Source: Acidobacteriota bacterium (GTDB lineage Bacteria > Acidobacteriota > Blastocatellia > RBC074). Taken from it: a stretch of 64,000 nt of DNA. The notes below the pieces were generated by a model. The model was not told the DNA's origin and ran no database searches. It saw only the letters and a program-made list of their open reading frames with translations. The stretch is taken from the NCBI GenBank assembly GCA_016710075.1, contig JADJLO010000015.1, positions 150,022-214,021 of the forward strand, written 5' to 3'. The position numbers and the translations under genes are program-made. This document shows, one piece after another, positions 35,491 to 43,737 of this stretch (its first letter is position 1; every line of letters starts with the position of its first letter).

Positions 35491-37050
35491 TTACCTTGGC
35501 GCCACTGTGGTGGCGGCCGGTGATGGAGACGGAGAGGGCATTGCCATTGGCAACGCCTTGCTCTCAGCTATTCCGTTGGCTTCTTTCAAAGTATGTAATT
35601 GATTGATTGCGACGCCGGCGAGTTTTTCCACCTTGCCGCTGGGCCATTCGATTTCGACTCTTTCGATTTTGTCGGCCGAGCCGATCCCGAAAGTCAGTGC
35701 CAGCTCGCTTTGAGAACAATAGCTGGAGCCGCTGTGAACCATCTGCCATTGTTTCGAGCCGTCAGGCAGGACCACGGTTATTTTGGTTCCAATGCCGTCG
35801 TGATTTGTAGCGGATCCAACGGTTCGGAATTTGACGAATCTGTTCTGGTTTCCGCCGTCATTGCGCAGCAGCATGGCCGGCCCGCCGTTTGTGGTGACGA
35901 GAATGTCCAGATCACCGTCGTTGTCGAAATCTCCATAGGCAGTTCCGCGAGCGACGGACGCCTTTTGAAAAGGCTTGCCCGACTTGCGGCTGACCTCCGA
36001 AAATTTCTTGCGGCCTTCATTGCGGAAAAGCTTTGGAGGCATGGCATAAGTGATCTTCGGCTGGACCTTGTTGATGTCGTCGGCCACATGTCCGTTGGCC
36101 AGAAAGATGTCCTGCCTGCCGTCAAGATCGTAATCGAAGAAGAAAAGCCCGAAAGTAAGCGAGAGCAGCGTTGCCTGTCCGAGCGTGGAAGCCGGGGCTT
36201 CGTCTATGAACAGGCCTGATTTGCCCTCATTGTGATAGACGCCGAGCATTTCGTTTGAAAAGTTGCCGATGATCAGGCTTGGATAACCCGATCCGTCATA
36301 ATCCGCAACATCCACTCCCATGCCGGCGCGGGCCTTGCCTTCTTCGCTGAAGGCGACACCGGCCGTCACCGCCACTTCTGAAAATGTTCCGTTGCCGTTG
36401 TTCTTGTACAACTTGTTGGGCTGTGTGTCGTTCGAAACGAAAATATCCAGCCATCCGTCTCTGTTGAAATCGAACGTGGCGACTCCCAGCGATTTGCTGG
36501 TCGGATCGTTGAGGCCGGCTTTTTCTGTCACCTCCTCAAATTTGTTGCCGAGGTTGTGATAAAGCCGCGCGGTCTGACCCTTGTAGCTTTCAGGAGTGCA
36601 ATAACTCTTGTTGGTGCCGTCGAGTGTGCAATTGAGATCCTTGTCTATTGACCATGCAACATAATTGCCGACGAACAGATCGAGCCTGCCATCCTTGTCG
36701 TAGTCGAGCCAGGCGGCGCTTGTGGAGAAATCTCCGGGCAGGCCTGCGACGCCTGTTTTTGCCGTGACATCAGCAAACTTGCCATTACCCATGTTGCGGA
36801 AGAGATGATTGGCTCCAAGGCAGGAGACATAAATATCCTGCCAGCCGTCATTATCATAATCGCCGATGGCTGCGCCCATGCCGTACATCGGTCTGGCCAG
36901 GCCAGCCTGAGCCGTGACGTCCGTAAACGTCCCATTCTGGTTGTTGTGATAGAGAGCCATGACCGAGCGGCGCTTCTTCGGCGCATCCTCGAAATCCATC
37001 ATCAGAATCAACCATACATTGAATTTGCCTGAAAATAGTTTTGTTATCAT
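35491..37050 (-). CDS. CRTAC1 family FG-GAP/ASPIC protein, possibly N-terminally truncated
   Basis: A 519-residue beta-propeller of FG-GAP/VCBS repeats with Ca-binding loops (AIGDYDNDGWQDIYVS, WLDYDKDGRLDLFVGN, DFNRDGWLDIFVSND, FFDYDLDGRQDIFLAN, YGDFDNDGDLDILVT) and a C-terminal ASPIC/UnbV domain (IGTKITVVLPDGSKQ, IERVEIEWPSGKVEKL), ending in a Pro/Ser-rich tail. Homologues normally begin with a signal peptide and an extra repeat containing LPETxGSG and DYDNDG; both are missing and the protein starts inside the first repeat (LILMMDFEDAPKKRRS). It begins 6 bases after the pentahaem cytochrome stop, so coexpression is likely. Function of the family is unknown. Confidence 0.85.
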   Translation of the reverse strand: MITKLFSGKFNVWLILMMDFEDAPKKRRSVMALYHNNQNGTFTDVTAQAGLARPMYGMGAAIGDYDNDGWQDIYVSCLGANHLFRNMGNGKFADVTAKTGVAGLPGDFSTSAAWLDYDKDGRLDLFVGNYVAWSIDKDLNCTLDGTNKSYCTPESYKGQTARLYHNLGNKFEEVTEKAGLNDPTSKSLGVATFDFNRDGWLDIFVSNDTQPNKLYKNNGNGTFSEVAVTAGVAFSEEGKARAGMGVDVADYDGSGYPSLIIGNFSNEMLGVYHNEGKSGLFIDEAPASTLGQATLLSLTFGLFFFDYDLDGRQDIFLANGHVADDINKVQPKITYAMPPKLFRNEGRKKFSEVSRKSGKPFQKASVARGTAYGDFDNDGDLDILVTTNGGPAMLLRNDGGNQNRFVKFRTVGSATNHDGIGTKITVVLPDGSKQWQMVHSGSSYCSQSELALTFGIGSADKIERVEIEWPSGKVEKLAGVAINQLHTLKEANGIAESKALPMAMPSPSPSPAATTVAPR

Positions 37051-37056
37051 TGAGTC

Positions 37057-39354
37057 TTACTTCGCTTGAACGAGTATCTGTTTTTTTGAAAGCCCGGTCG
37101 ATTTGGATGCGACTTTGTTGGAATTCCAGGAGCCGCCCTTGCCGTATATTCTTTCGAACGAGACGGAGGCGTGTTCGTGAATCTGCTGTCTCTCGTTATT
37201 GTCTTCGGGATTGAGCTTTCGATAAGGGCCGGTGATGGCCTGTGCCGACTCATCCGCCTTGAATCTGAGGTAAAGCTTCTCTTCGCGTGCCGCCAGATCG
37301 GCATTGTCGAGTCCCTTGTAACATAGCATCAGGTTGTAATGAGCCTGCAGATCCTCAGGATCGACCGCGAGGACTTTTTGAAGCGCGCCGACGGCTTCCT
37401 GATAGCGTCTTTGCAGGAAAAGCAGGCGACCAACCTGGTTTTGAACCACACGATCACGCGGGTACTGCTCAGCGGCGATGTTGAGATGCTTGAGCGCCTC
37501 GTCGTAGCGGCCCTCGGCCTTGAGCGTGAGAGCGTAGAAGAAGTGGGATTTCGCCAGCCTGGCGTCAATCTCAAGAGCTTTTTTCAATATCTCCGCCGCC
37601 GCCGCCATCTCGCCTTCCTGAATCCTTGCGCGGGCGACATTGACGTAGCCGTCAGCATACCCGGGATCCATCTGTGTGACCTTGAGAAATACATTCTCGG
37701 CGCCTTTGATATCGCCCTGCAGCAGCAGGCCTATGCCGTAATCGTTCCATCGTTCGCGAACTTCCTTGCCCGTCACCGGCTTCATCTCCGGCAGCTTCGC
37801 ATCTTTGCCGATGACATTCATGATGACGGTGTCGTCAGCCATCGTAATGATCGGCAGATTCGGAATGGATTTGACCTTGCCCGAAACGCCGGACGTATCT
37901 CCGTTGAAAACCCAATTGCCGTCATCGTAACCGTGAGAAAGTGCAAAATCCTTCTGATTCGGATCGCGCACGCCGGCAAATGCCCACTGGGTGTTCCACC
38001 AGTTGAATTTACGATAGTTGACCCTCGCTTTGATGGTGATCTGATCGCCGCAGTCCTTCGGGATATTCAATCTGTAATGAATCGTGTCGGCGGCTCCGGG
38101 GGGAATCAATCTGACGTAGGCGACGCTGCGCGCCGCCCAGGCGTTGCGCTTGTTGATCGGGTTTCCGTGCTCGTCGAGCATGAGCGACTTGTAGAAGTGG
38201 GCGCCTTTTTCCACCGGCCCCTTGCCTTCATCCTCAACCATGCCGCTCCAGAAAATCGTCTTGCCCTTGTTGTCCACTGCCTGCAATTCAACCCAGACAT
38301 CGAAACCATCGACCGTTCCGCCGGGGAAGAAATGTCCGATCCTGCGAGTCCTGACCACGACATCGAGGCGCATTGTATCTCCGCGCCTGACGGTGGCATT
38401 CTGGATCTTGTTGAGCGGAGCGATGACCTCGGTCGGCTTTGTGATAAAAGCCTGTGATGCGCCGAAATTCATCGACTCTTCGCCTATGGCAAAGGTCGAT
38501 GCGATCTTCTGCTCATCGCTCATCGAGCGATTGCGGATCTCCTTGATCTCTCCGGACTCTCCAGGCGTCATCCCGAAAATATCGACACTGACCTGCTTGT
38601 CCTGCAGAAAATCCGTCACTGCCTTCAACTGCGCCTTATCTCCATTGACGAAGGGAAGGGCGGTGTTTGCCGCCGCGAAACGGTGTGACCTGATCTTTCC
38701 CTCCTTCGCTGCCGGATCGTTCGAAACCACCAGCGGCATATGGCAGTCAGCGCATTTCTGCGGCTTGGGCGGATAGTAGAATGAACGCGCTCCCTGTCCT
38801 GAAACTCCCGATGCCTGCCAGTTGTCGTAGTCGTTGAATCCTCTGAACCACCGGTATTTGTTGACCGGCTTGTCGAGGTGAACCTTGTGGCACGAAGCGC
38901 AGAACTCCGGCGTGTTTTCACGCATAAACGGCTTGATGAATGTTTTACTGTGAAGATCCGGCTTGGTATAGGTCAGAAAATCGTGGCCCCATTTGAGGAG
39001 TTTGTTATCACTCACTGCCAGATCGTGCATCGGCGGATATTCGATCTCGAAATCGGCCTGGCCCATCGAAGAGCGCACGTGAACTATTGAATGGCACGAT
39101 GTGCATCCAAGCCCGTTCTGAGCCTCAGGCGTGTTGATCTGGTCTTTAATGGGTTTATCGAACCTGCCGTTGAAGAAAACCGCGTGATCATGGCATCCGG
39201 CGCACCACTTCGACGGCTGGGTGCCGACCACATCCTGCATGTACTCGATCGATTTGCGGTACCACTGATTATTGAATGACGAGAAATGATGAGCCGATGA
39301 ATTCCACTCGTCGTAAATGTCTTTATGACACCTCGCGCAGGACTCGGATGTCAT
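37057..39354 (-). CDS. pentahaem c-type cytochrome with TPR domain (main fragment)
   Basis: This 765-residue frame contains five CxxCH haem sites in its first 230 residues (CARCH, CAGCH, CTSCH, CASCH, CADCH), a beta-rich middle part, and about four tetratricopeptide repeats at 560-710 (GYADGYVNVARARIQEGEMA, SHFFYALTLKAEGRYDEAL, NQVGRLLFLQRRYQEAVGAL, AHYNLMLCYKGLDNADLAA). It lacks an export signal of its own. Restoring one A in the run at 39417-39420 joins it to the membrane protein frame 39351-39977 to read DPKSPFWPSSANTNVNG and onward to MTSESCARCH. The full protein is then a membrane-anchored periplasmic multihaem cytochrome. The reaction is unknown; cytochrome c554-like relatives act in electron transfer. 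Confidence 0.88.
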   Translation of the reverse strand: MTSESCARCHKDIYDEWNSSAHHFSSFNNQWYRKSIEYMQDVVGTQPSKWCAGCHDHAVFFNGRFDKPIKDQINTPEAQNGLGCTSCHSIVHVRSSMGQADFEIEYPPMHDLAVSDNKLLKWGHDFLTYTKPDLHSKTFIKPFMRENTPEFCASCHKVHLDKPVNKYRWFRGFNDYDNWQASGVSGQGARSFYYPPKPQKCADCHMPLVVSNDPAAKEGKIRSHRFAAANTALPFVNGDKAQLKAVTDFLQDKQVSVDIFGMTPGESGEIKEIRNRSMSDEQKIASTFAIGEESMNFGASQAFITKPTEVIAPLNKIQNATVRRGDTMRLDVVVRTRRIGHFFPGGTVDGFDVWVELQAVDNKGKTIFWSGMVEDEGKGPVEKGAHFYKSLMLDEHGNPINKRNAWAARSVAYVRLIPPGAADTIHYRLNIPKDCGDQITIKARVNYRKFNWWNTQWAFAGVRDPNQKDFALSHGYDDGNWVFNGDTSGVSGKVKSIPNLPIITMADDTVIMNVIGKDAKLPEMKPVTGKEVRERWNDYGIGLLLQGDIKGAENVFLKVTQMDPGYADGYVNVARARIQEGEMAAAAEILKKALEIDARLAKSHFFYALTLKAEGRYDEALKHLNIAAEQYPRDRVVQNQVGRLLFLQRRYQEAVGALQKVLAVDPEDLQAHYNLMLCYKGLDNADLAAREEKLYLRFKADESAQAITGPYRKLNPEDNNERQQIHEHASVSFERIYGKGGSWNSNKVASKSTGLSKKQILVQAK

Positions 39355-39977
39355 GAAGAAATTTGCCGGGATGATCCCGTTGACGTTGGTGTTTGCAGAC
39401 GACGGCCAGAAGGGGCTTTTGGGTCCGGCGCCTCGTCTTCCATGCTCAGTGGCGGCGTATTCGGATTCCTGATGTTGTCTCGCCCGGCTTTCGCATACCT
39501 GCTATACCCGATACCCGCCATAGCGAAGACCAGCGACAAGCTCAGCACAACGCCAAAAGCCCAGGCAAAGGCCGGCTGCTGCGCCCTATTTCTGATTATC
39601 CGGAACGCCAGTATCGCAACTCCGATTATCCCCGTGATTACGTGCGCTTTCGCCGCCAGATGCAGCGGCTTTGCCGGAAGGAGAAATGGCCTGATTGCAC
39701 CGAAAATCAGTATCGCAGTACCACATCCCGCGCTGATCAGAAACATGATCGAATATGACCGCTCAATGACGCTTCCTGTCCGCCACGTTTTGAACAGGTA
39801 AATCAGAAATGCCAGAGTTAGTATCGATCCCAACCCGAAATGGATTCCAAGGTTTGCGATATATACTGCATTGGGATTTTCAAACCCTGCGAGATAGCAG
39901 CTGTTAAACAGAATCAAGAGCAATCCGATTGCAAGAAACTTGAGAAGACGAGAGACCGAACGAGGTGTGTACTCCAT
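39351..39977 (-). CDS. membrane N-terminal domain of the pentahaem cytochrome (frameshifted fragment)
   Basis: Residues 1-170 hold about five membrane helices (FLAIGLLLILFNSCYLAGF, GLGSILTLAFLIYLF, IMFLISAGCGTAILIFGAI, AHVITGIIGVAILAF, AFGVVLSLSLVFAMAGIGY). The last 30 residues after DPKAP are out of frame; with one base restored the frame runs into the cytochrome that overlaps it by four bases. The domain may supply the anchor and perhaps a quinone- or haem-b-interacting surface, but I see no clear paired His ligands. The 286-base gap upstream (39978-40263) to divergent rfbB shows no other feature. Confidence 0.75.
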   Translation of the reverse strand: MEYTPRSVSRLLKFLAIGLLLILFNSCYLAGFENPNAVYIANLGIHFGLGSILTLAFLIYLFKTWRTGSVIERSYSIMFLISAGCGTAILIFGAIRPFLLPAKPLHLAAKAHVITGIIGVAILAFRIIRNRAQQPAFAWAFGVVLSLSLVFAMAGIGYSRYAKAGRDNIRNPNTPPLSMEDEAPDPKAPSGRRLQTPTSTGSSRQISS

Positions 39978-40263
39978 TGAAAATCCATTCCAGCCAGTTC
40001 ACCGGCGCAAATTTGGGTGTCTCACCTGCGATTTTATCTCAGGCGATCAAAGCATGAATTCAGTAATGGTCGGGTATAGTATCTTTGGTAACGAAGATTA
40101 AATTAAACGATTGGAGCGCCATTTTGCAAGCAGCCACATTCCGGACAATGAAGCTTGTGCAAACCCGGCCAGTGAGTGTAATTTATCAAATCAGCTCAGC
40201 ATTTGATTTCTGACCTGCAATAAGCCCTGACATAAGTCGCGATTTGGAGACTATCTTTATAAT

Positions 40264-41349
40264 ATGCAAACCATGCTCATCACCGGCGGAGCCGGTTTTA
40301 TTGGCGCCAATTTTGTCAATTATGCGCTTGAAAATACCACTGACAGGTTGGTGATAGTCGATAATCTGACATATGCAGGCAATCTCGCCAGTCTCGAAGG
40401 CGCGCTCAGAGATTCGCGTGTGCACTTCATCAAGGCGGACATCTCAGAAAAAGAATCCATTACTGATGTCTTTCTGAAATTCAAGCCGGATCGTCTGGTC
40501 AATTTCGCGGCGGAATCTCATGTCGATCGCTCGATCGACGATCCGAGCCCGTTTGTTCAAACCAACATCGTCGGGACCTTCGTTCTTCTGGAAGTTTCGA
40601 GAAAGTATATTGCAGGGCGAAGCGACGAGCAGAGAAGCGGATTCAGATTCCTGCACGTCTCGACCGATGAAGTGTATGGGACGCTTGGAGAAACAGGACT
40701 TTTTTCCGAGACGACTCCCTATTCGCCCAATTCTCCATATGCGGCATCGAAAGCGTCAGCAGATCATCTGGTCAGGGCCTGGCACGAGACGTACGGGTTG
40801 AATACTCTGATTACCAACTGCTCAAACAACTACGGCCCATACCAGTTTCCTGAAAAGCTGATTCCCCTCATGCTGCTCAACGCAATCGAGGGGAAGGCCC
40901 TCCCGATTTATGGCGACGGCGGCAACATCCGAGACTGGCTCTTCGTCGATGATCACTGCTCGGGAATAATGCTGGCACTTAAAAACGGATTGCCGGGCGG
41001 GAAATACAATATCGGAGGCGGCAACGAACGCACCAATCTGCAGATCGTCGACAGAATATGCGAAGAGGTCGAGAAGGTATTTCCAGCGGCATCAAATCCT
41101 GCATTGCTTAAACTCGGCAAACAGTCATATTCAGACCTCAAAACGTTCGTCTCTGACCGGCCCGGTCACGACAGGCGATACGCAATCGATGCCTCCAGGA
41201 TTCGCTCGGAACTCGACTGGAAACCCATCCATGATTTCGAATCCGGGCTGGCAAAGACCGTCAAATGGTATTTCGATAATCGTCAATGGTGCCGAACGGT
41301 TCTGGAAGGGAAGTACCAGCGCGAAAGACTCGGGCTGAAGGCCGAATAA
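40264..41349 (+). CDS. rfbB: dTDP-glucose 4,6-dehydratase
   Basis: RfbB converts dTDP-glucose to dTDP-4-keto-6-deoxyglucose, step 2 of dTDP-L-rhamnose synthesis. At 361 residues it is of usual length. MLITGGAGFIGANFVNYAL is the NAD-binding motif, VNFAAESHVDRSI the substrate helix, HVSTDEVYG the catalytic Thr-Asp-Glu, YAASKASADHLV the Tyr-x-x-x-Lys pair, NCSNNYGPYQFPEKLIPLM the substrate loop, and RDWLFVDDH the C-terminal signature. First gene of a four-gene operon; rfbA starts 18 bases downstream. Confidence 0.97.
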   Translation: MQTMLITGGAGFIGANFVNYALENTTDRLVIVDNLTYAGNLASLEGALRDSRVHFIKADISEKESITDVFLKFKPDRLVNFAAESHVDRSIDDPSPFVQTNIVGTFVLLEVSRKYIAGRSDEQRSGFRFLHVSTDEVYGTLGETGLFSETTPYSPNSPYAASKASADHLVRAWHETYGLNTLITNCSNNYGPYQFPEKLIPLMLLNAIEGKALPIYGDGGNIRDWLFVDDHCSGIMLALKNGLPGGKYNIGGGNERTNLQIVDRICEEVEKVFPAASNPALLKLGKQSYSDLKTFVSDRPGHDRRYAIDASRIRSELDWKPIHDFESGLAKTVKWYFDNRQWCRTVLEGKYQRERLGLKAE

Positions 41350-41367
41350 ATAAAACGTGGAGCATCA

Positions 41368-42249
41368 ATGAAGGGAATCATACTCGCCGGCGGTTCCGGC
41401 ACCCGTCTCTACCCGATTACCAAAGCGGTGAGCAAACAACTGCTGCCCGTTTACGACAAACCGATGATCTATTACCCGCTCTCAACCCTGATGCTGGCGG
41501 GGATTCGTGAAATTCTGATCATCACCACGCCTGAAGATCAATCTCAATTCATCAGGCTGTTAGGCGACGGATCTCAATTCGGGATGAGCCTGAGTTATGC
41601 GGTTCAGCCAAGGCCCGAAGGGCTCGCCCAGGCATTCATCATCGGCAACGAATTCACAGGCCCGGACAATGTCGCACTGGTTCTGGGTGACAACATCTTT
41701 TACGGGCACGGATTGCCTCAAGATCTGAGGCGCGCATTCGAGAGGCGCGACGGCGCAACCGTCTTCGCCTATCAGGTTCGAGACCCGGAAAGATACGGTG
41801 TCGTCGAATTTGACGCCTCAGGCAAGGCCATCAGCCTTGAGGAAAAACCGAGTTCACCGAGATCCAACTGGGCTGTCACCGGCCTCTACTTTTACGACAA
41901 CCGCGTGCTCGATATCGCAAAAAACCTGAAGCCTTCGGCGAGGGGAGAGCTCGAGATCACGGACGTCAACAAGGCCTATCTTTCTTTGAACGATCTCCAC
42001 GTCGAAAAGCTCGGGCGCGGCATCGCCTGGCTCGACACAGGCACCCACGAATCACTTCAGCAGGCTTCGAGTTTCATCCAGGTTTTACAGGAGCGCCAGG
42101 GGTTGATGGTATCCTGCCTCGAAGAGATAGCTTTCAAGATGGGTTATATTACGGCCGAACAGGTCCTCAGAATCGCAGAGCCAATGAAGAAAAATGATTA
42201 TGGCCAGTATCTCATCAGGATGCTCGTGCAGGAGGGGCGGAACCAGTGA
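41368..42249 (+). CDS. rfbA: glucose-1-phosphate thymidylyltransferase
   Basis: RfbA makes dTDP-glucose from dTTP and glucose-1-phosphate, the first step to dTDP-L-rhamnose. 293 residues, normal. MKGIILAGGSGTRLYPIT is the nucleotidyl-transferase signature, KQLLPVYDKPMIYYPLS the substrate loop, LVLGDNIFYG the metal Asp, and VVEFDASGKAISLEEKP and AWLDTGTHESL are typical. A GTGGAGCATCA ribosome site precedes the ATG. Its end overlaps the rfbC start by 4 bases, indicating coupled translation. Confidence 0.98.
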   Translation: MKGIILAGGSGTRLYPITKAVSKQLLPVYDKPMIYYPLSTLMLAGIREILIITTPEDQSQFIRLLGDGSQFGMSLSYAVQPRPEGLAQAFIIGNEFTGPDNVALVLGDNIFYGHGLPQDLRRAFERRDGATVFAYQVRDPERYGVVEFDASGKAISLEEKPSSPRSNWAVTGLYFYDNRVLDIAKNLKPSARGELEITDVNKAYLSLNDLHVEKLGRGIAWLDTGTHESLQQASSFIQVLQERQGLMVSCLEEIAFKMGYITAEQVLRIAEPMKKNDYGQYLIRMLVQEGRNQ

Positions 42250-42812
42250 GATTCACACAGACAGACATTCCCGGCGTGGTCATCGTTGAGCCCCAGGTTT
42301 TTCGCGATGCGCGAGGGTTTTTTCTTGAGACCTACCACCAGCAGAAATATGCCGGCGGCGGGATCGATGCCGTCTTCGTTCAGGATAACCATTCCCGCTC
42401 GGCTCGCGGCACAGTCCGCGGGCTTCACGCTCAACTGCAACGTCCACAGGGCAAACTGGTCCGCGTCATCGAGGGCGAGATTTATGACATTGCCGTCGAT
42501 ATCCGACGCGGCTCTCCCTCATTCAGCGAATGGGTTGGAGTCTGGCTTTCCGCTGAAAACTTCAGACAAATCTATATTCCACCCGGATTCGCTCACGGCT
42601 TCTGCGTGACCAGTGAAATCGCCCAGGTCGAATATAAATGCACCGATTTTTACGATCCGGCCAGTGAGATCAGCATTCAATGGGATGACCCCGATCTTGA
42701 CATTGACTGGCCATCCGATATCCGGTTAATGCCGGTTCTTTCCAGAAAAGATATGGCAGCCAGACCATTGCGCGAACTGATGGACATGCTCCCTTATCTT
42801 GAGGCGAAGTAG
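42246..42812 (+). CDS. rfbC: dTDP-4-dehydrorhamnose 3,5-epimerase
   Basis: RfbC epimerises C3 and C5 of dTDP-4-keto-6-deoxyglucose. 188 residues, a cupin. PQVFRDARGFFLETYHQQKY, QDNHSRSARGTVRGLHAQL (catalytic His), GKLVRVIEGEIYDIAVDIR, IPPGFAHGFCV and VEYKCTDFYDP follow the family order. The start is GTG 42246, overlapping the rfbA stop (GTGA), so it is translated by coupling. The usual LRGLH(Y/F)Q reads VRGLHAQ, a mild departure. Confidence 0.97.
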   Translation: MRFTQTDIPGVVIVEPQVFRDARGFFLETYHQQKYAGGGIDAVFVQDNHSRSARGTVRGLHAQLQRPQGKLVRVIEGEIYDIAVDIRRGSPSFSEWVGVWLSAENFRQIYIPPGFAHGFCVTSEIAQVEYKCTDFYDPASEISIQWDDPDLDIDWPSDIRLMPVLSRKDMAARPLRELMDMLPYLEAK

Positions 42813-42815
42813 TCA

Positions 42816-43649
42816 ATGAAGATTCTGATTACAGGGGCCGGCGGCCAACTGGGCACCGCGCTCCGGAATGAACTGCAAAAACACCATCTGCTCCCGCTCG
42901 GCCACGAAAAACTGGATGTCACAAACTTCGAGGCCGTCCGCTCTGCCGTCGACTCGCTTGGTCCCGACCTGATTATCAACTGCGCGGCTTATAACAATGT
43001 CGATGGGGCTGAGTCCGATCAGGAATCTGCCTTCAGGCTGAACTCTCTTGCCCCTCGCAACCTTGCGGTTGCGAGCTTTGCCAATGATATCCCACTGCTG
43101 CACGTCTCAACCGATTATGTCTTCGATGGCTTGAGCGACAGGCCCTATCACGAATTCGACAGACCCAACCCGATCTCAGTCTATGCCAAAAGCAAGCTGG
43201 CGGGAGAGATTGCCGTAGCTTCGCTCAACCCGAGGCATTACCTGGTTCGCACATCCTGGCTTTATCATTTTGCCCCCGCAAGCGCCAGAAATTTTCCTAA
43301 AACCATGCTTGGCCTCGCCGGCAAAGACCAGGTCAACGTGGTCAGCGATCAGTTCGGATCACCGACTTTCGTCCCTCATCTGGCTCAAGCAATAGGCGAC
43401 CTCATTGAAACAAATGCTTTCGGGTTATATCATCTTGCAGGCAGCGGTTTCACCAGTTGGTATGAGCTGACCAGAACTCTTTTTCGCCTGTTTGACATAA
43501 AGACGTTTGTAAATCCTGTGTCGACAGCCGAATTCCCCAGACCGGCGGCCAGACCGGGATTTTCGGCGCTGACGACATTACAGGATCCCGGGATTGTCCT
43601 CCCACATTGGGAAACAGGGCTTTCGGAGTTTGCTGCAGGATTAAAATAA
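42816..43649 (+). CDS. rfbD: dTDP-4-dehydrorhamnose reductase
   Basis: RfbD reduces dTDP-4-keto-L-rhamnose to dTDP-L-rhamnose, the last step of the pathway. 277 residues. MKILITGAGGQLGTAL is the Rossmann motif, INCAAYNNVDGAE the substrate loop, LLHVSTDYVFDG the Thr-Asp-Tyr, and NPISVYAKSKLAGE the Tyr-x-x-x-Lys. Its ATG is 3 bases after the rfbC stop. Order rfbB-A-C-D makes a complete dTDP-rhamnose set for surface polysaccharide. The gap to the next gene is 88 bases. Confidence 0.97.
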   Translation: MKILITGAGGQLGTALRNELQKHHLLPLGHEKLDVTNFEAVRSAVDSLGPDLIINCAAYNNVDGAESDQESAFRLNSLAPRNLAVASFANDIPLLHVSTDYVFDGLSDRPYHEFDRPNPISVYAKSKLAGEIAVASLNPRHYLVRTSWLYHFAPASARNFPKTMLGLAGKDQVNVVSDQFGSPTFVPHLAQAIGDLIETNAFGLYHLAGSGFTSWYELTRTLFRLFDIKTFVNPVSTAEFPRPAARPGFSALTTLQDPGIVLPHWETGLSEFAAGLK

Positions 43650-43737
43650 TTAAGGCCCCGGCCAACCTGAATGTCCCGAGTGATCATCTTTCCCCTCAGA
43701 TTTTGAAAATAAATAAAAACGATTGAAAGGTGTTTTA

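Noticed and set aside
40264..43649. The rhamnose operon as a transferred surface-polysaccharide island
   Set aside because: The four genes are ordinary, complete and without mobile elements or obvious compositional change; no glycosyltransferase cluster is attached.
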